Below, in pieces: positions 23,601-35,600 of a stretch of DNA of 64,000 nucleotides. The notes under the pieces are model-generated. The model did not search any database, was not told where the DNA came from, and was given only the letters and a program-made list of their open reading frames with translations. Made by a program: the position numbers and the translations under genes. Source of the DNA: Luidia sarsii (taxonomy: Eukaryota > Echinodermata > Asteroidea > Paxillosida > Luidiidae); NCBI GenBank assembly GCA_949987565.1, contig OX465111.1:1908494-1972493 (forward strand). Direction: 5' to 3'. Each line of letters starts with the position of its first letter. Within the stretch, counting starts at the first letter, position 1.

Positions 23601-26600
23601 TTTTTAATGCCTCTGCTAATGGTAGCTTACTTTGCACCTAAGGCCATCACGTAAATCTCTTGCCAGGGCTGAGGCTGTGGCTAAGGTCATTTCAGGGCAG
23701 CACCTATGGTTCAGTGCAGGCAGACGTGAGCTGTAGCCACTAATTCACGCTTGGCCTTGGACTGATTTGGCTGCATGTAGTGTGGGTCATGCCAGTAATT
23801 CATTGGCTCTATGGGGATCGTCTGTAGTCACTTGCTGCCTGTTCCTTACATAGACTTATGTATACTGTACACTCATGCCATGGCCAATTCACAACACTGT
23901 CATAGTTGTGGTAATATGATGTTTGAGAGTGTAATTCGAAGGAGGATTTTCCCCCACTCAACATAATAAGCACTTTCTAATCCGCCGCACAACCTCGACC
24001 AGCTCGATGGTCCAGGTCTTGAGAGGTCTGCTCTAGAAAGCAGGAGTTGTGGGTTCGAATCCTGCCCGAGCTGCCTGTATTTTTTCTTCAGCAGGCCATC
24101 GGGCAATGCACTATGCACTCAGTGCTCATTACGTTGAGTCGGGCAAACCCTCATTGAATCACTTAGACATAGCCTTATACATGTACATGCATATGTACTG
24201 CAATCATAGGTTTGAATTGACCATTCATTTGTGGCAAATGGAACGTTCACATTCATGTGTACTCAGTATCATTTCGGAAATGAAGATTCCATTTCATTAG
24301 CTGAATTTTCATAAATTGTGTAATTTTATAAGCAGGATTACTAAAGAACGACAAAGTGACTTCATCACATCTGTAATGCACCACTTATTAATCCATTTTG
24401 AAAAAACAAACAAATCAAGGGAAAAAAGTGACTGAGAACTTTTGAGCAAATTGAAAAATGGCAAAGAAACCTTTAACTGGACCGGGACTTGAACCCAAGA
24501 CCTCTGGTTTTCCGTACCAGTTTTCTAATTACCATCTGAGTTATCCAGCCCTTACATGGTGGCCCTCCCAAATAGTGAACTAGTCTTTGCCGGGGTGGGG
24601 GTGCCAGTCAGAATCAATTCAACCATTAACTGCTGTATATCTCCAGGGATCGCGCCCGTGGGTTTTGATTGTGGGTTTTGATCCCTGGAGACATACATGT
24701 ACACCTGTAATGTATACGGCAGTTAATGGTTGAACGCATCTGACTGGTGAAAGATTATTTGGCTTTTAAAAAGAATTGTGTTCCCAGTCAGTTTTTTCCT
24801 GGGACTTTCCTTAATTTCTTTCACTTACTGTATCAAGCTATTGTTAAATGATTTGAAATAGTTCAGTGGGTGCTGTGTAAAAATCTTCACGGCAGCTTCA
24901 TACCATTTGGCTCAGTGCTTTCACACTCTGTGGATCTGGAGGGAAGGAAGACTGTTAGGAATGAACAGTCCCGCTGGGTCATAATACCTGTGCATTGCCC
25001 AGACACAAGCTTATGTCCCTTTTTCCAAAACCCGGCTTAGGCTCCGGCTTAGGCTCCGGCTTTGTCTCTGCTATCCAAAAGCTGAAACCACATGTTGTAG
25101 TTCTTTGTTGAACTTGATGCTTTGGATTTTTTTTTTTTCAAAATGCAGAATAGCATTAAAAAAAAGCCAAAGTTCTCCCATTTTTCCATGCCTTGTACTT
25201 TAAAATGGACAAAAGAAATGGAGACAAAGCCGGAGCCTGAGCCAGGTTTTGGAAAAAGGTCCGTGCTGACATTTGCTTGCCTCATTGCTTGTCCTGACAC
25301 ATCACCTCGCTTATCCGTCTGAGTTGTCTGAGAGTAACTGAAGCCTCTGTCTGTCTTTTTGTGTGGTGACAGTAGCAGTGACGAAACGGTCAAGACAAGG
25401 ACGGCCTCCCTCACTGACCAGCTCTCCACAGTGAGTTACTGCACACAATTTGGTCCCTTGCATGATTCACAAGCAGGTCTGGGTCCCATAGCCACACATG
25501 CATATAACCTATAGACAGTCGGCGTCTATTAGAAACGGTGTCAGGACACCACTATGTCAATAGGAATGTCAATTCCTATCTTCAGCCTTCCTGAATCCCT
25601 CTCTTTCTCCTTCTTTTCCTTAGCCCTCAGAGTAAGACCTTGAGTTTCTTCAAAGCCTTGTTTTGGGCGAATTTTCATTAAAAAAAACACCAACTATAAC
25701 ATGGGGGTGCCAACTAGTGTCAAACTATATTTGGCATGTTTGGTAAAAATGTATCATTGTTTACAATCTCTTGACAACAGATTCCGACTTTTGGCTTGGA
25801 GATACACATGTATTCCTATGTAGTGTGCTCTCTGATCCCTCGTTTTTACCAGAAGAACTCCTGATTTCCTTTAAGGGTGGCAGCTATGATGTCGACTGTC
25901 ATTTGGCTACGGCTCACTTGCAACCCTGGCCCTCCAATCATATTGTAAATGTGTGATGCTTTGTTGGTTTGTTTGATTGATTGATTGTTTGTTTGTTTGT
26001 TTGCTTTCTTTGCGCCCAACTGACCTGTCCGCAGAGCCCGGCCACCACCAGCAAGGCCAAGCTGATCTCGCGGATGGCCAAGATGGGCCAGCCTATGCTG
26101 CCTCTCCAGGGGGCCGCCGTTGCCACGGAGAGCACGGACGACTCTGAGGCAGACGTAAGCATCGCAAACATATTTTACAAAGAAAAGCTGAATCGTTTGT
26201 CATTTACATGGCAATAAAAAACAACGAAGAATACCTAGGTACATGTGTACATATTGGCAGGATTTGGATCAAAGCATGATGTTGCTAAATGGAATACTAT
26301 TTCCTATCTCCGGCCTTCCTGAGTCCCTCTCTATCTCCTTCTTTCTCTAGCTCTTAACCTTGAGTGGCTTTTCAGCCTTGCTTTGGGGGGATTTTGCATA
26401 AAATAATTAAATTAAAAAAAATTAACAATTTATAGAAAAAGGACATTCAAAATTAACTAAAACAAAAATTGAGAAAGGTCCTGCTAGGATCGACACGTCA
26501 GGCCCACTAAATTTTGAGATTTGCATTTTGGTAATTTTAGTCAGTAAGCAGTTTGCAACATCTTTGAATATCACTTTAAAAAAAATAAAAAAATTAATGG

Positions 26601-29600
26601 GGTGTAAATAGAGAAAAAAGACATTGGCAATGACCTCTACTACCAACGTTTCAAAATATTTATCATTAAGTGATGTGTTGATGTGTTCTTGCCACATTTT
26701 TGTTTTGTGCTGCAGGAGAACAGCGCTTCAGATACCGGCTATCCCTCCTCACCACCGGTAACCGCACACTCGCACCCGCGCAGCAAGCCCATCAAGACGG
26801 CCCGCAAGCCGGAGCACCAGGTGAAGCAGAGCACCGACGCCGGGCACCAGCCGTCTGGCATGCACGTGCAGAACTCCACGGCGGCCATGGTGCCGCAGAC
26901 AACGCAAGGTACTGACAGACTCCTGAGTCCAGATTGAAGCTTTGATGCTGACTTATGTACTCCACAAGGTATCATTACCTGAGATCAGTGGCATGGCATA
27001 TCCTTACTCTTGAAACCTGTGATCACTAAATCGAGCTCCCATAGAATGCAGTACAAAAGCCTTCACATTCGAGGCAAAACATTCCATAAGATTGGGCTTC
27101 CTGATGTTTGAATTTGATTCTGATCTTTGTTGAAAACTGACAGGGTTGATTCCACAAACCCTTCCGATGTATCTTAATTCATCTTACGACAGCCATCGTA
27201 AGTTTGAATAGGCCGTATGGTTTCTGTGCATCGCTCATCGTCTTGCTATTGATCGTACATTACGATGGGTTTGACGAAATTGACCGCTGGTCATGTGTCG
27301 GCCTCTCCTTTTGTGTGCAGGCTTGCAGCAGTCTCACGCAGTGGCCGTCTACCACCCTCAGCAGCCGCAGCAGCAGCAGGCACTGCCACAGATGCAGCAG
27401 CAGCAGCAGCAGCCGTTCCCAGCCCAGCCCCAGGTGCAGCAGCAGCAGCCCATGGGCGTGCACCCCATGCAGGGCACCATGCAGCAGCCAGCCTACCAGG
27501 TGAGCTAGCGCGGCCTGGGAGTGAAATGAATGCCCCCGCCTAGCTGAGTCACAGTTTGGCCCTTTGTCACAGGGTGGCCCTTTGTCACAGGGTGGCCCTT
27601 TGTCATAGGGTGGCCCTTTGTCATAAGATGGCCCTTTGTCACAGGGTGGCCCTTTGTCCAAGGGTTGCCCTTTGTCATAAGATGGCCCTTTGTCATAAGA
27701 TGGCCCTTTGTCACAGGGTTGCCCTTTGTCACAGAGTGGCCCTTTGTCATAAGGTGGCCCTTTATCATATGGTGGCCCTTTGTGACAGTGTGGCTCATTG
27801 TCACAGTGTCCAGGTGACATCTGGCCCTTTGTGACAGTGTGGCTCATTGTCACAGTGTGGGCCCTTTGTCACAGTGTTCGGATTACATCTGGCCTGTTGT
27901 CACAGTGTGGCCCTTTGCCTTAGTGTACAATGGACACTTGGCCCGTTGTCATAGTGTCCAATTGAAATGTGATCCCTTGTCACAGTGTTTAGTTGAAATG
28001 ACACCCTTTGCCAGCAAAGTGAGACGTGAGTACATTGTACGCCCAAGAGACCCGTGTCTAGCAATCTGCCTGTGCTGTCATTATAAACACCACCCCCTTC
28101 TCCTTCTCTCTGCTACCTTCTGTTGCATTTCGTCCGCAGTCTGCAAACTATCAAGGGACGGCCCAGCATTACCCTTTCCAGGTACCGTGATAACCACATC
28201 ATTTGTGTGTTTGGGGTGGGGGGTTTACTTTTCTTTCTTTAATCAAGACTCAGCCTCATCCCCCTCTCCCCTCCCCTCAAGCTTTTGACTTGAAACTCCT
28301 CTAACCACGTTGCTTGCTGTTCCTCTGCCATCGCTGTCTTACTTTGATTGTTGTTTCCTCCTCACTACCGTAGCTTGCTTGCTAACCACTCTGAATCACT
28401 GCCTTGGGATTGTATAAGGGAAATGAAAGGCTTCTCTATCTGACACCTAACCCCTTCCCCGTCCCCCTCTGGTTAGCATGATGGCCAGTTGGAGTTATTG
28501 ATTTAAGAATTGATCAAAGCCGGAGCACCCTGAGCAGCCAACAACCATTTTACAACATGGTTCAGTTTTCTGAGCAGCTCAGTGGTCAAGTGGTATGACA
28601 TTTGCTTTAGAATGCAGGAGTTGCGGGTTCGAATCCCACCCAAGCAGCCAAAACCATTTTACAACATGGTTCAGTTTTCTGAGCAGCTCAGTGGTCAATT
28701 GGTATGACATTTGCTTTAGAATGCAGGAGTTGCGGGTTCGAATCCCGCCTAAGCAGCCAAAACCATTTTCCAACATTGCTCAGTGTTTTCAACGTCTGCC
28801 ATAGAAAACAAGAGTCGCTGGTGCGAATCCCGTCTGAGCAGCCAACGACCATTTTACAACATGGCTCAGTTTCTTGACAAGCTCAGTTGTCAGGTGGTTA
28901 CTACCGTACATGGATGTCAAGGGTTCGAGTCCCTCATTGAATTACATTTTCCTCAACGCAAGATTACATCATATCTGTAATGCAACTCGTAACCCACAGC
29001 TATACAGACTAGAATCTGTTTCGGGTTCGAATCCTGCACAAGTTGCCTGTGTCTTTCAAGCAGGCAGTCAGGCGAAACGGTTTTACACGTTGAGCAGGGT
29101 ATACCCTCATTTTGATGACCTTCTGACAATGGTTTCTAGCTTTATTGAAAAGCAAAACTGAAATGAAAAGACTGGTGAAAGAGATTGGGTTTGAATCGCA
29201 CCTAAGCAGGTAACAGATCTTGTCCTTGCAAGTAGTAAATAGCTTTTGTTCACGTGCGCTTCAACCATGCTACCTGTGTCAGTATCCTTCACCCTTTGAT
29301 AATGATACTCGTGTGAAGAAGATTATAACAAAACTCTTTGACTTCATCAATGCGAGTGACCTTCATTGCTATGGCCACCTAGGCAGCGAACAGATCTTGT
29401 CCTGACAATTCAGTGTGCTGTAGGAAATAGCTTTCGTTCACCTGCGCTTCAACCACGCTACCTGTGTGACTGTTCACTAATCAATACTTACTGTATATGC
29501 CTTCTGTTATTCCATTGCTTCATCCACTGTCGTTTGATTGTTTGATCCTAAATTCATCTCACCACTGTCCTAACAGTCTTGTAAGTTAATTTCTTCAGTT

Positions 29601-32600
29601 GTAGCTTGAATAACACCAGACAGTCTGGTACCCTGTCTCCTTCGGTCCTCGCCTGACAAACACCAGACAGTCTGGTACCCTGTGTCCTTCGGTCCTTGTC
29701 TGACTAACACCAGACAGTCTGGTACCCTGTCTCCTTTGGTCCTGGCGTGACTGCCACCAGACAGTCTGGTACCCTGTGTCCTTCGGTCCTCGTCTGACTA
29801 ACACCAGACAGTCTGGTACCCTGTCTCCTTTGGTCCTCGCCTGACTAACACAAGACAGTCTGGTACCCTGTGTCCTTCGGTCCTCGCCTGACTAACACCA
29901 GACAGTCTGGTACCCTGTGTACTTCGGTCCTCGTCTGACTAACACCAGACAGTCTGGTACCCTGTGTCCTTCGGTCCTCGCCTGACTAACACCAGACAGT
30001 CTGGTACCCTGTGTACTTCGGTCCTCGCCTGACTAACACCAGACAGTCTGGTACCCTGTGTCCTTCGGTCCTCTCCTGACTAACACCAGACAGTCTGGTA
30101 CCCTGTGTCCTTCGGTCCTCGTCTGACTAACACCAGACAGTCTGGTACCCTGTGTACTTCGGTCCTCGCCTGACTAACACAAGACAGTCTGGTACCCTGT
30201 GTACTTCGGTCCTTGCCTGACTAACACCAGACAGTCTGGTCCCCTGTGTACTTCGGTCTTCGCCTGACTAACACCAGACAGTCTGGTACCCTGTGTCCTT
30301 CGGTCCTCGTCTGACTAACACCAGACAGTCTGGTACCCTGTCTCCTTCGGTCCTGGCGTGACTGCCACCAGACAGTCTGGTACCCTGTCTCCTTCAGTCC
30401 ACGCTTAACTGCCATTTGCAGTTATTTTTTGTTTTGTTTTGTAATTTCCTTCCAATTTGTTGTTATCCAGCAGACTTACCCGGCCCAGACTACCGACCCC
30501 AACCTCCTCTACCAGCAGCAACAGCAGCAGCAAGCGGCGGCCGCAGCGGCCGCCGCAGCCACCCAGCAGACACTGCAGCAGCAGCAACAACAGGCGTTTG
30601 GCAGCACCAGTCTGCTGGCGGGCCCTAGCCAGGCCCTGGTGCAGCAGCAGCAGCAAGAGTTGCCGCTGCTGCTGAACGAGTCCAGGCAGCACCACACAGA
30701 CATCAAGATGGTCATGGATCTGGTGTCCGGCAAGATTGACAACCTCTCCACCAGGGTGAGTACCCGTCTTTTGGGTCTTATTGGGGGGTTGCAGCTTTTT
30801 TCATCCTCTGGATAGGACTGTGTTGATTCTTCAGATCCCCCTGCCAGTTGTAGCCTTGTTTGTTGAGACTAAAGAGTTACAAAAGATTGGTGACAAAAGC
30901 CGCCTTGTAGATTGTCACTTCAAAGGGTTGACCTTCATGTACAGTACATGTACATTTCTTTCAGAACCTCCTCTCTTTCACAACAACAACAACAACTACA
31001 GCAACTACAAGAACAACCACAGTAATAAACAGAACAGCAACAACAACATCACCAACAACAACATCAATTCCACCAGCATCAGTAATAGCAGCATCAGCAA
31101 CAACAACAACAGCATCACCAAAAACTACACCTGGTCCTCTGTGCCCCCTCCCTACACACCTCTCAGTAACCTTTGACCTCAAAGTCACCAAATTACCACA
31201 TATATACAAGTTTTCAAAAAAGGCATGATGTACAAATCTTTGTGGATTTCTGTTTCTGTGAGGGTTTTGGGGGGTTTGCCCCAGTAGTACTCAACCCTTT
31301 CCTTTATATCATGTGTGACTTATGTTGACAGTGCTTAACATATGCTTCCTTACCATGGGCGACTGATGCACATTTTCTACGGAGGATGAATAATTCTGTG
31401 TGTGCCCTCTGTTGTTTACACATGTACATTTGGAAAGCTCTTGCTGTAAGCTTTACAATGGTGCAAAGGTCAATGGGGGTCACCATTGAACCATTGAGTT
31501 ACAGCCGCATGAACTTTATCAAAATTTGTCAAAAAATTGTCTTTGATGCCACTGTCATCAACAAACTATTATACTTGACCACCGTTTAGATTTCTTGCAT
31601 ACCGGTACATGTATATTGATCCTGAGAATGATTCCATGTACATGTATTCTGACAAGGTTTTGGAAGGAAAATCCTTGTCGTCATTCGGGTACGTTTGACG
31701 ATGAGAATGGGTTCAGCAGTAAAGGTTGTGTGATCGCCGTACATGTAGGTCACGGTCGTAAGGCTTGTGGAGTGCACGCTCGTGGCGGAAGTCTCCGCAG
31801 CAAAGCCGGACTTCACGTTTGTGGCAGAATTGTTCAAGGCAACTTACTCAAGATCTTTCACACAAAATGTTACCTATTTCTCGTTGGAATTACTTGGTCT
31901 TGATATCGAACAAAAGAGTTCTCACTGAAACAATTAGTATTCAATCAAGAATTGATTATAAAAATAGTTGCTTGTTGAAAAAAAGAATCTGTTCTTAAGA
32001 CTTTGAATACTGGGGCTGTAAATTGCTTGTTGTAAAGAGATTTGATTTGAATTTCAAACCAGAAGAAAGCCCTTGCTCTACTGAATCAATTTTTGTTGTA
32101 AAAACCAGCCATCATTGAGAAAAATGATGTTGAATAAGAGTGTAAGCTGCCTTGGGGTATGAAAACATTATGTACTGAATGAATAATGTGGCAATGAAAG
32201 GGTCAAAGGTAAAAGAGTAGCAGTCAGGCGACTGAAGGAGACAGGGTACCAGACTGTTGGAAGCTAAGAAGTCAGTGTGTGGCGGGGCCAGGGTCTCTCT
32301 CTCTCTACAGCCTTGGCTTCTGGAGCTGAGCAGAGTGTTGCACTTCCTGGCACTTCCTGTCAGGAAGGGGCCTGACTCACTCCCTCCCCCCGGGGCCTGT
32401 CACGGCCAGGACCAGCAAAAGGGTCTTGGCAACTCTGTCAGAAGCAGTTCAACCATTAACTGTTTACATCTCCAGGGATCACCCCCCTGCTTTCATTCAG
32501 ATGCAAACTACAGCAGCAGCTGTAGTTTGGCTACATCAGCTCAGGGATCACACAAAGTGGATGTAGCTTTTTTTCCCAGAGTGCTGGTATGCACAACCAT

Positions 32601-35600
32601 ACAGGTCTCGGGTTCAAATCACGCTCCAGTCAAAGTTTTCTTTGCAAAAGGTTCCCAGTCAGTTTGTCATTGATTTAAACAAATTAAAGAAACAAAACAA
32701 ACAAAACCATTTGCCCATATCCTTTCCCGACTCACAAGCAATGGGACCCGCTTTGCCTGAACCTCCTGAGTTCTTTGAAGAAGCACTCGGATTGAACTGC
32801 AGCACACCAGCAGCAGTGCAGTGCCAAGGGTATTGCCTGTGCACTTTCATTTGCCAGACCAGGGCCCAATTGCATTGAGCCACTTCAGCAACCAAATTTT
32901 CTGAAGCAGGAAAAAACCTTCCTCAATAGAATCAGGTTATCAGCCGTTGTTCCATGCCAAGCACCCAATATCAGATTGAAAGTCAAGTACAACAAGCATT
33001 ATTGGGATGTGGCTGGCAGCCTCATTTATCCAGGGAAGAAATTTCTTGTTGAACAGGTTTTCGCGCACAGAGCCAATGAGCTGATGTGCAGATGTGTGCA
33101 CGTGTTTGAACTCTTCAGGGTCACTGTGCTGTAGGACACTCCAAGTCCCAACGACACTCCTTTGCAATTTGTCAGCGCATTCAGACGCCCAAAGTCATGT
33201 TGACAGCTCCCTAGTACAGGACCTCCATGGCCCCTGCCCTCCTTTAAAAGGAACCCAAACACAGCACCAAATCTTCACCTTGAAGTGTAATGACTCAAGT
33301 ACAGTGTACATGTACATACATGTACGATGGCAAATACCCCTCTTTCCCTCTCCCTCCTTGTACTACCCATTCTCCCCTCACGTTCCCCTCTCCCCTCACC
33401 TTCCCCTCTCCCCTCACCTTCCCCTCTCCCCTCCCATTCCCCTTTCCCTTCCCCTTCCCCTCTCCCCTCCCCTTCCCCTCTCCCTTCCCATTCCCCTCTC
33501 CCCTCCCCTTCCCCTCCCCCATCCCCTTTCCCTCTCCCTTCCCATTCCCCTCTCCCCTCACCTTCCCCTCTCCCTTCCCATTCCCCTCTCCCCTCCCCTC
33601 ACCTTCCATTCCCCTCTCCCCTCCCATTCCCCTCTCCCCTCCCCTTCCCCTCTCCCCTCCCCTTCCCCTCTCCCCTCCCATTCCCCTCTCCCCTCCCCTT
33701 CCCCTCTCCCCTCCCCTTCCCCTCTCCCCTCCCCTTCCCCTCTCCCCTCACCTTCCCCTCTCCCCTCACCTTCCCCTCTCCCCTCCCCTTCCCCTCTCCC
33801 TTCCCATTCCCCTCTCCCCTCCCCCTCTCCCCTCCCATTCCCCTCTCCCCTCACCTTCCCCTCTCCCCTCACCTTCCCCTCTCCCCTCCCCTCCCCTCTC
33901 CCCTCACCTTCCCCTCTCCCCTCCCCTTCCCCTCTCCCCTCCCCTTCCCCTCTCCCCTCCCCTCACCTTCCCCTCTCCCCTCCCCTTCCCCTCTCCCCTC
34001 CCCTTCCCCTCTCCCCTCCCCTTCCCCTCTCCCTTCCCATTCCCCTCTCCCCTCCCCTTCCCCTCTCCCCTCACCTTCCCCTCTCCCCTCCCCTCCCCTC
34101 TCCCCTCACCTTCCCCTCTCCCCTCACCTTCCCCTCTCCCCTCCCCTCCCCTCTCCCCTCACCTTCCCCTCTCCCCTCCCCTTCCCCTCTCCCCTCCCCT
34201 TCCCCTCTCCCCTCCCCTCACCTTCCCCTCTCCCCTCCCATTCCCCTCTCCCCTCCCCTTCCCCTCTCCCCTCCCCTTCCCCTCTCCCTTCCCATTCCCC
34301 TCTCCCCTCCCCTTCCCCTCTCCCCTCACCTTCCCCTCTCCCCTCCCATTCCCCTCTCCCCTCCCCTTCCCCTCTCCCCTCCCCTTCCCCTCTCCCTTCC
34401 CATTCCCCTCTCCCCTCCCCTTCCCCTCTCCCCTCCCATTCCCCTCTCCCCTCCCCTTCCCCTCTCCCTTCCCATTCCCCTCTCCCCTTCCCCTCTCCCC
34501 TCCCCTCACCTTCCCCTCTCCCCTCCCATTCCCCTCTCCCCTCCCCTTCCCCTCTCCCCTCCCCTTCCCCTCTCCCTTCCCATTCCCCTCTCCCCTCCCC
34601 TTCCCCTCTCCCTTCCCATTCCCCTCTCCTCTCCCCTTCCCCTCTCCCCTCACCTTCCCCTCTCCCCTCCCCTTCCCCTCTCCCTTCCCCTTCCCCTCTC
34701 CCCTCCCCTCACCTTCCCCTCTCCCCTCCCATTCCCCTCTCCCCTCCCCTTCCCCTCTCCCCTCCCCTTCCCCTCTCCCTTCCCATTCCCCTCTCCCCTC
34801 CCCTTCCCCTCTCCCCTCACCTTCCCCTCTCCCCTCCCATTCCCCTCTCCCCTCCCCTTCCCCTCTCCCCTCCCCTTCCCCTCTCCCTTCCCATTCCCCT
34901 CTCCCCTCCCCTTCCCCTCTCCCTTCCCATTCCCCTCTCCCCTCCCCTCACCTTCCATTCCCCTCTCCCCTCCCATTCCCCTCTCCCCTCACCTTCCTCT
35001 CTCCCCTCACCTTCCCCTCTCCCCTCCCCCTTTCCCTATTCCCTCCCCTTCCCCTCTTCCCCTTCCCCTCTCCCCCTTTCCCTCTCCCCTTCCCCTCTCT
35101 CCCCCCTTCCCCTGTCCTTCTCCTTTCTTCTCCCCATTTCTCTCCCCTTATCTCTCCCCTTCCCCCTTCCCCTCTCCCCCTCCCCTTCCCCATATCCCCT
35201 CCCCTTTCCCTATTTCCCTCTCCCCTCTCCTTCTCCCTTCCCTTCTTCCCACTTCCCCCTTCCCCTCTCCCCCTCTCCCCCTCTCTCCCCTCCCCTTCCC
35301 CTGTCCTCTCCCCTGTCCTCTCCCCTTCTCTCTCCCCTTCTCTCTCTCCCCTTCCCTTCTGCCCCTCCCCTTCTGCCTCTCCCCTTCCCCTCCACTCCCC
35401 ACTATCCCACTCTCCCACTCTCCTCTGCACAAAACGCAGTGATTCATAGAGTAGTTTTTCTATCTTCCTACTGGGAGGGGGGGGGGGCACGTTGTTTCAC
35501 GGCGTCTAAATCCTTTAAGGCTCTGCTTTAATTCGCTGTAAGTGGTCAGGAGGCGGAAGTTGTGGATCTGATAGCCAAGTGACTAATAGCTCCTCCCAAT

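Larger units (their letters stand above)
22972..25372. other. Intron with several repeats
   Basis: Contains a degenerate 'gtgtgcagaatgt' repeat (23155-23460), a plus-strand tRNA-like SINE (about 23990-24160), a minus-strand SINE of the main family (24420-24745) and a foldback element (25014-25262). 23560-23900 is unique. Confidence 0.65.

Noticed and set aside
27260..27853. Minus-strand 197-codon Lys/Gly/Asp-rich frame
   Set aside because: It runs antisense over an FKBP15 exon and the 17-bp minisatellite; no independent support.
28555..29050. Cluster of true tRNA genes
   Set aside because: A- and B-box strings are present but no intact acceptor stem pairing or anticodon arm is seen, and the units share SINE tails dispersed elsewhere.
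31586..31903. Possible exon in the CpG-bearing stretch at 31680-31840
   Set aside because: Frames on both strands are open for about 80-100 codons but none has phase-compatible splice sites or recognisable sequence.
33094..35531. Open frames of 700-780 codons (Pro/Ser/Leu) on the plus strand
   Set aside because: All three plus frames are open over the same homopyrimidine tract; TTC/CCC/TCC triplets cannot form stops. Composition artefact.
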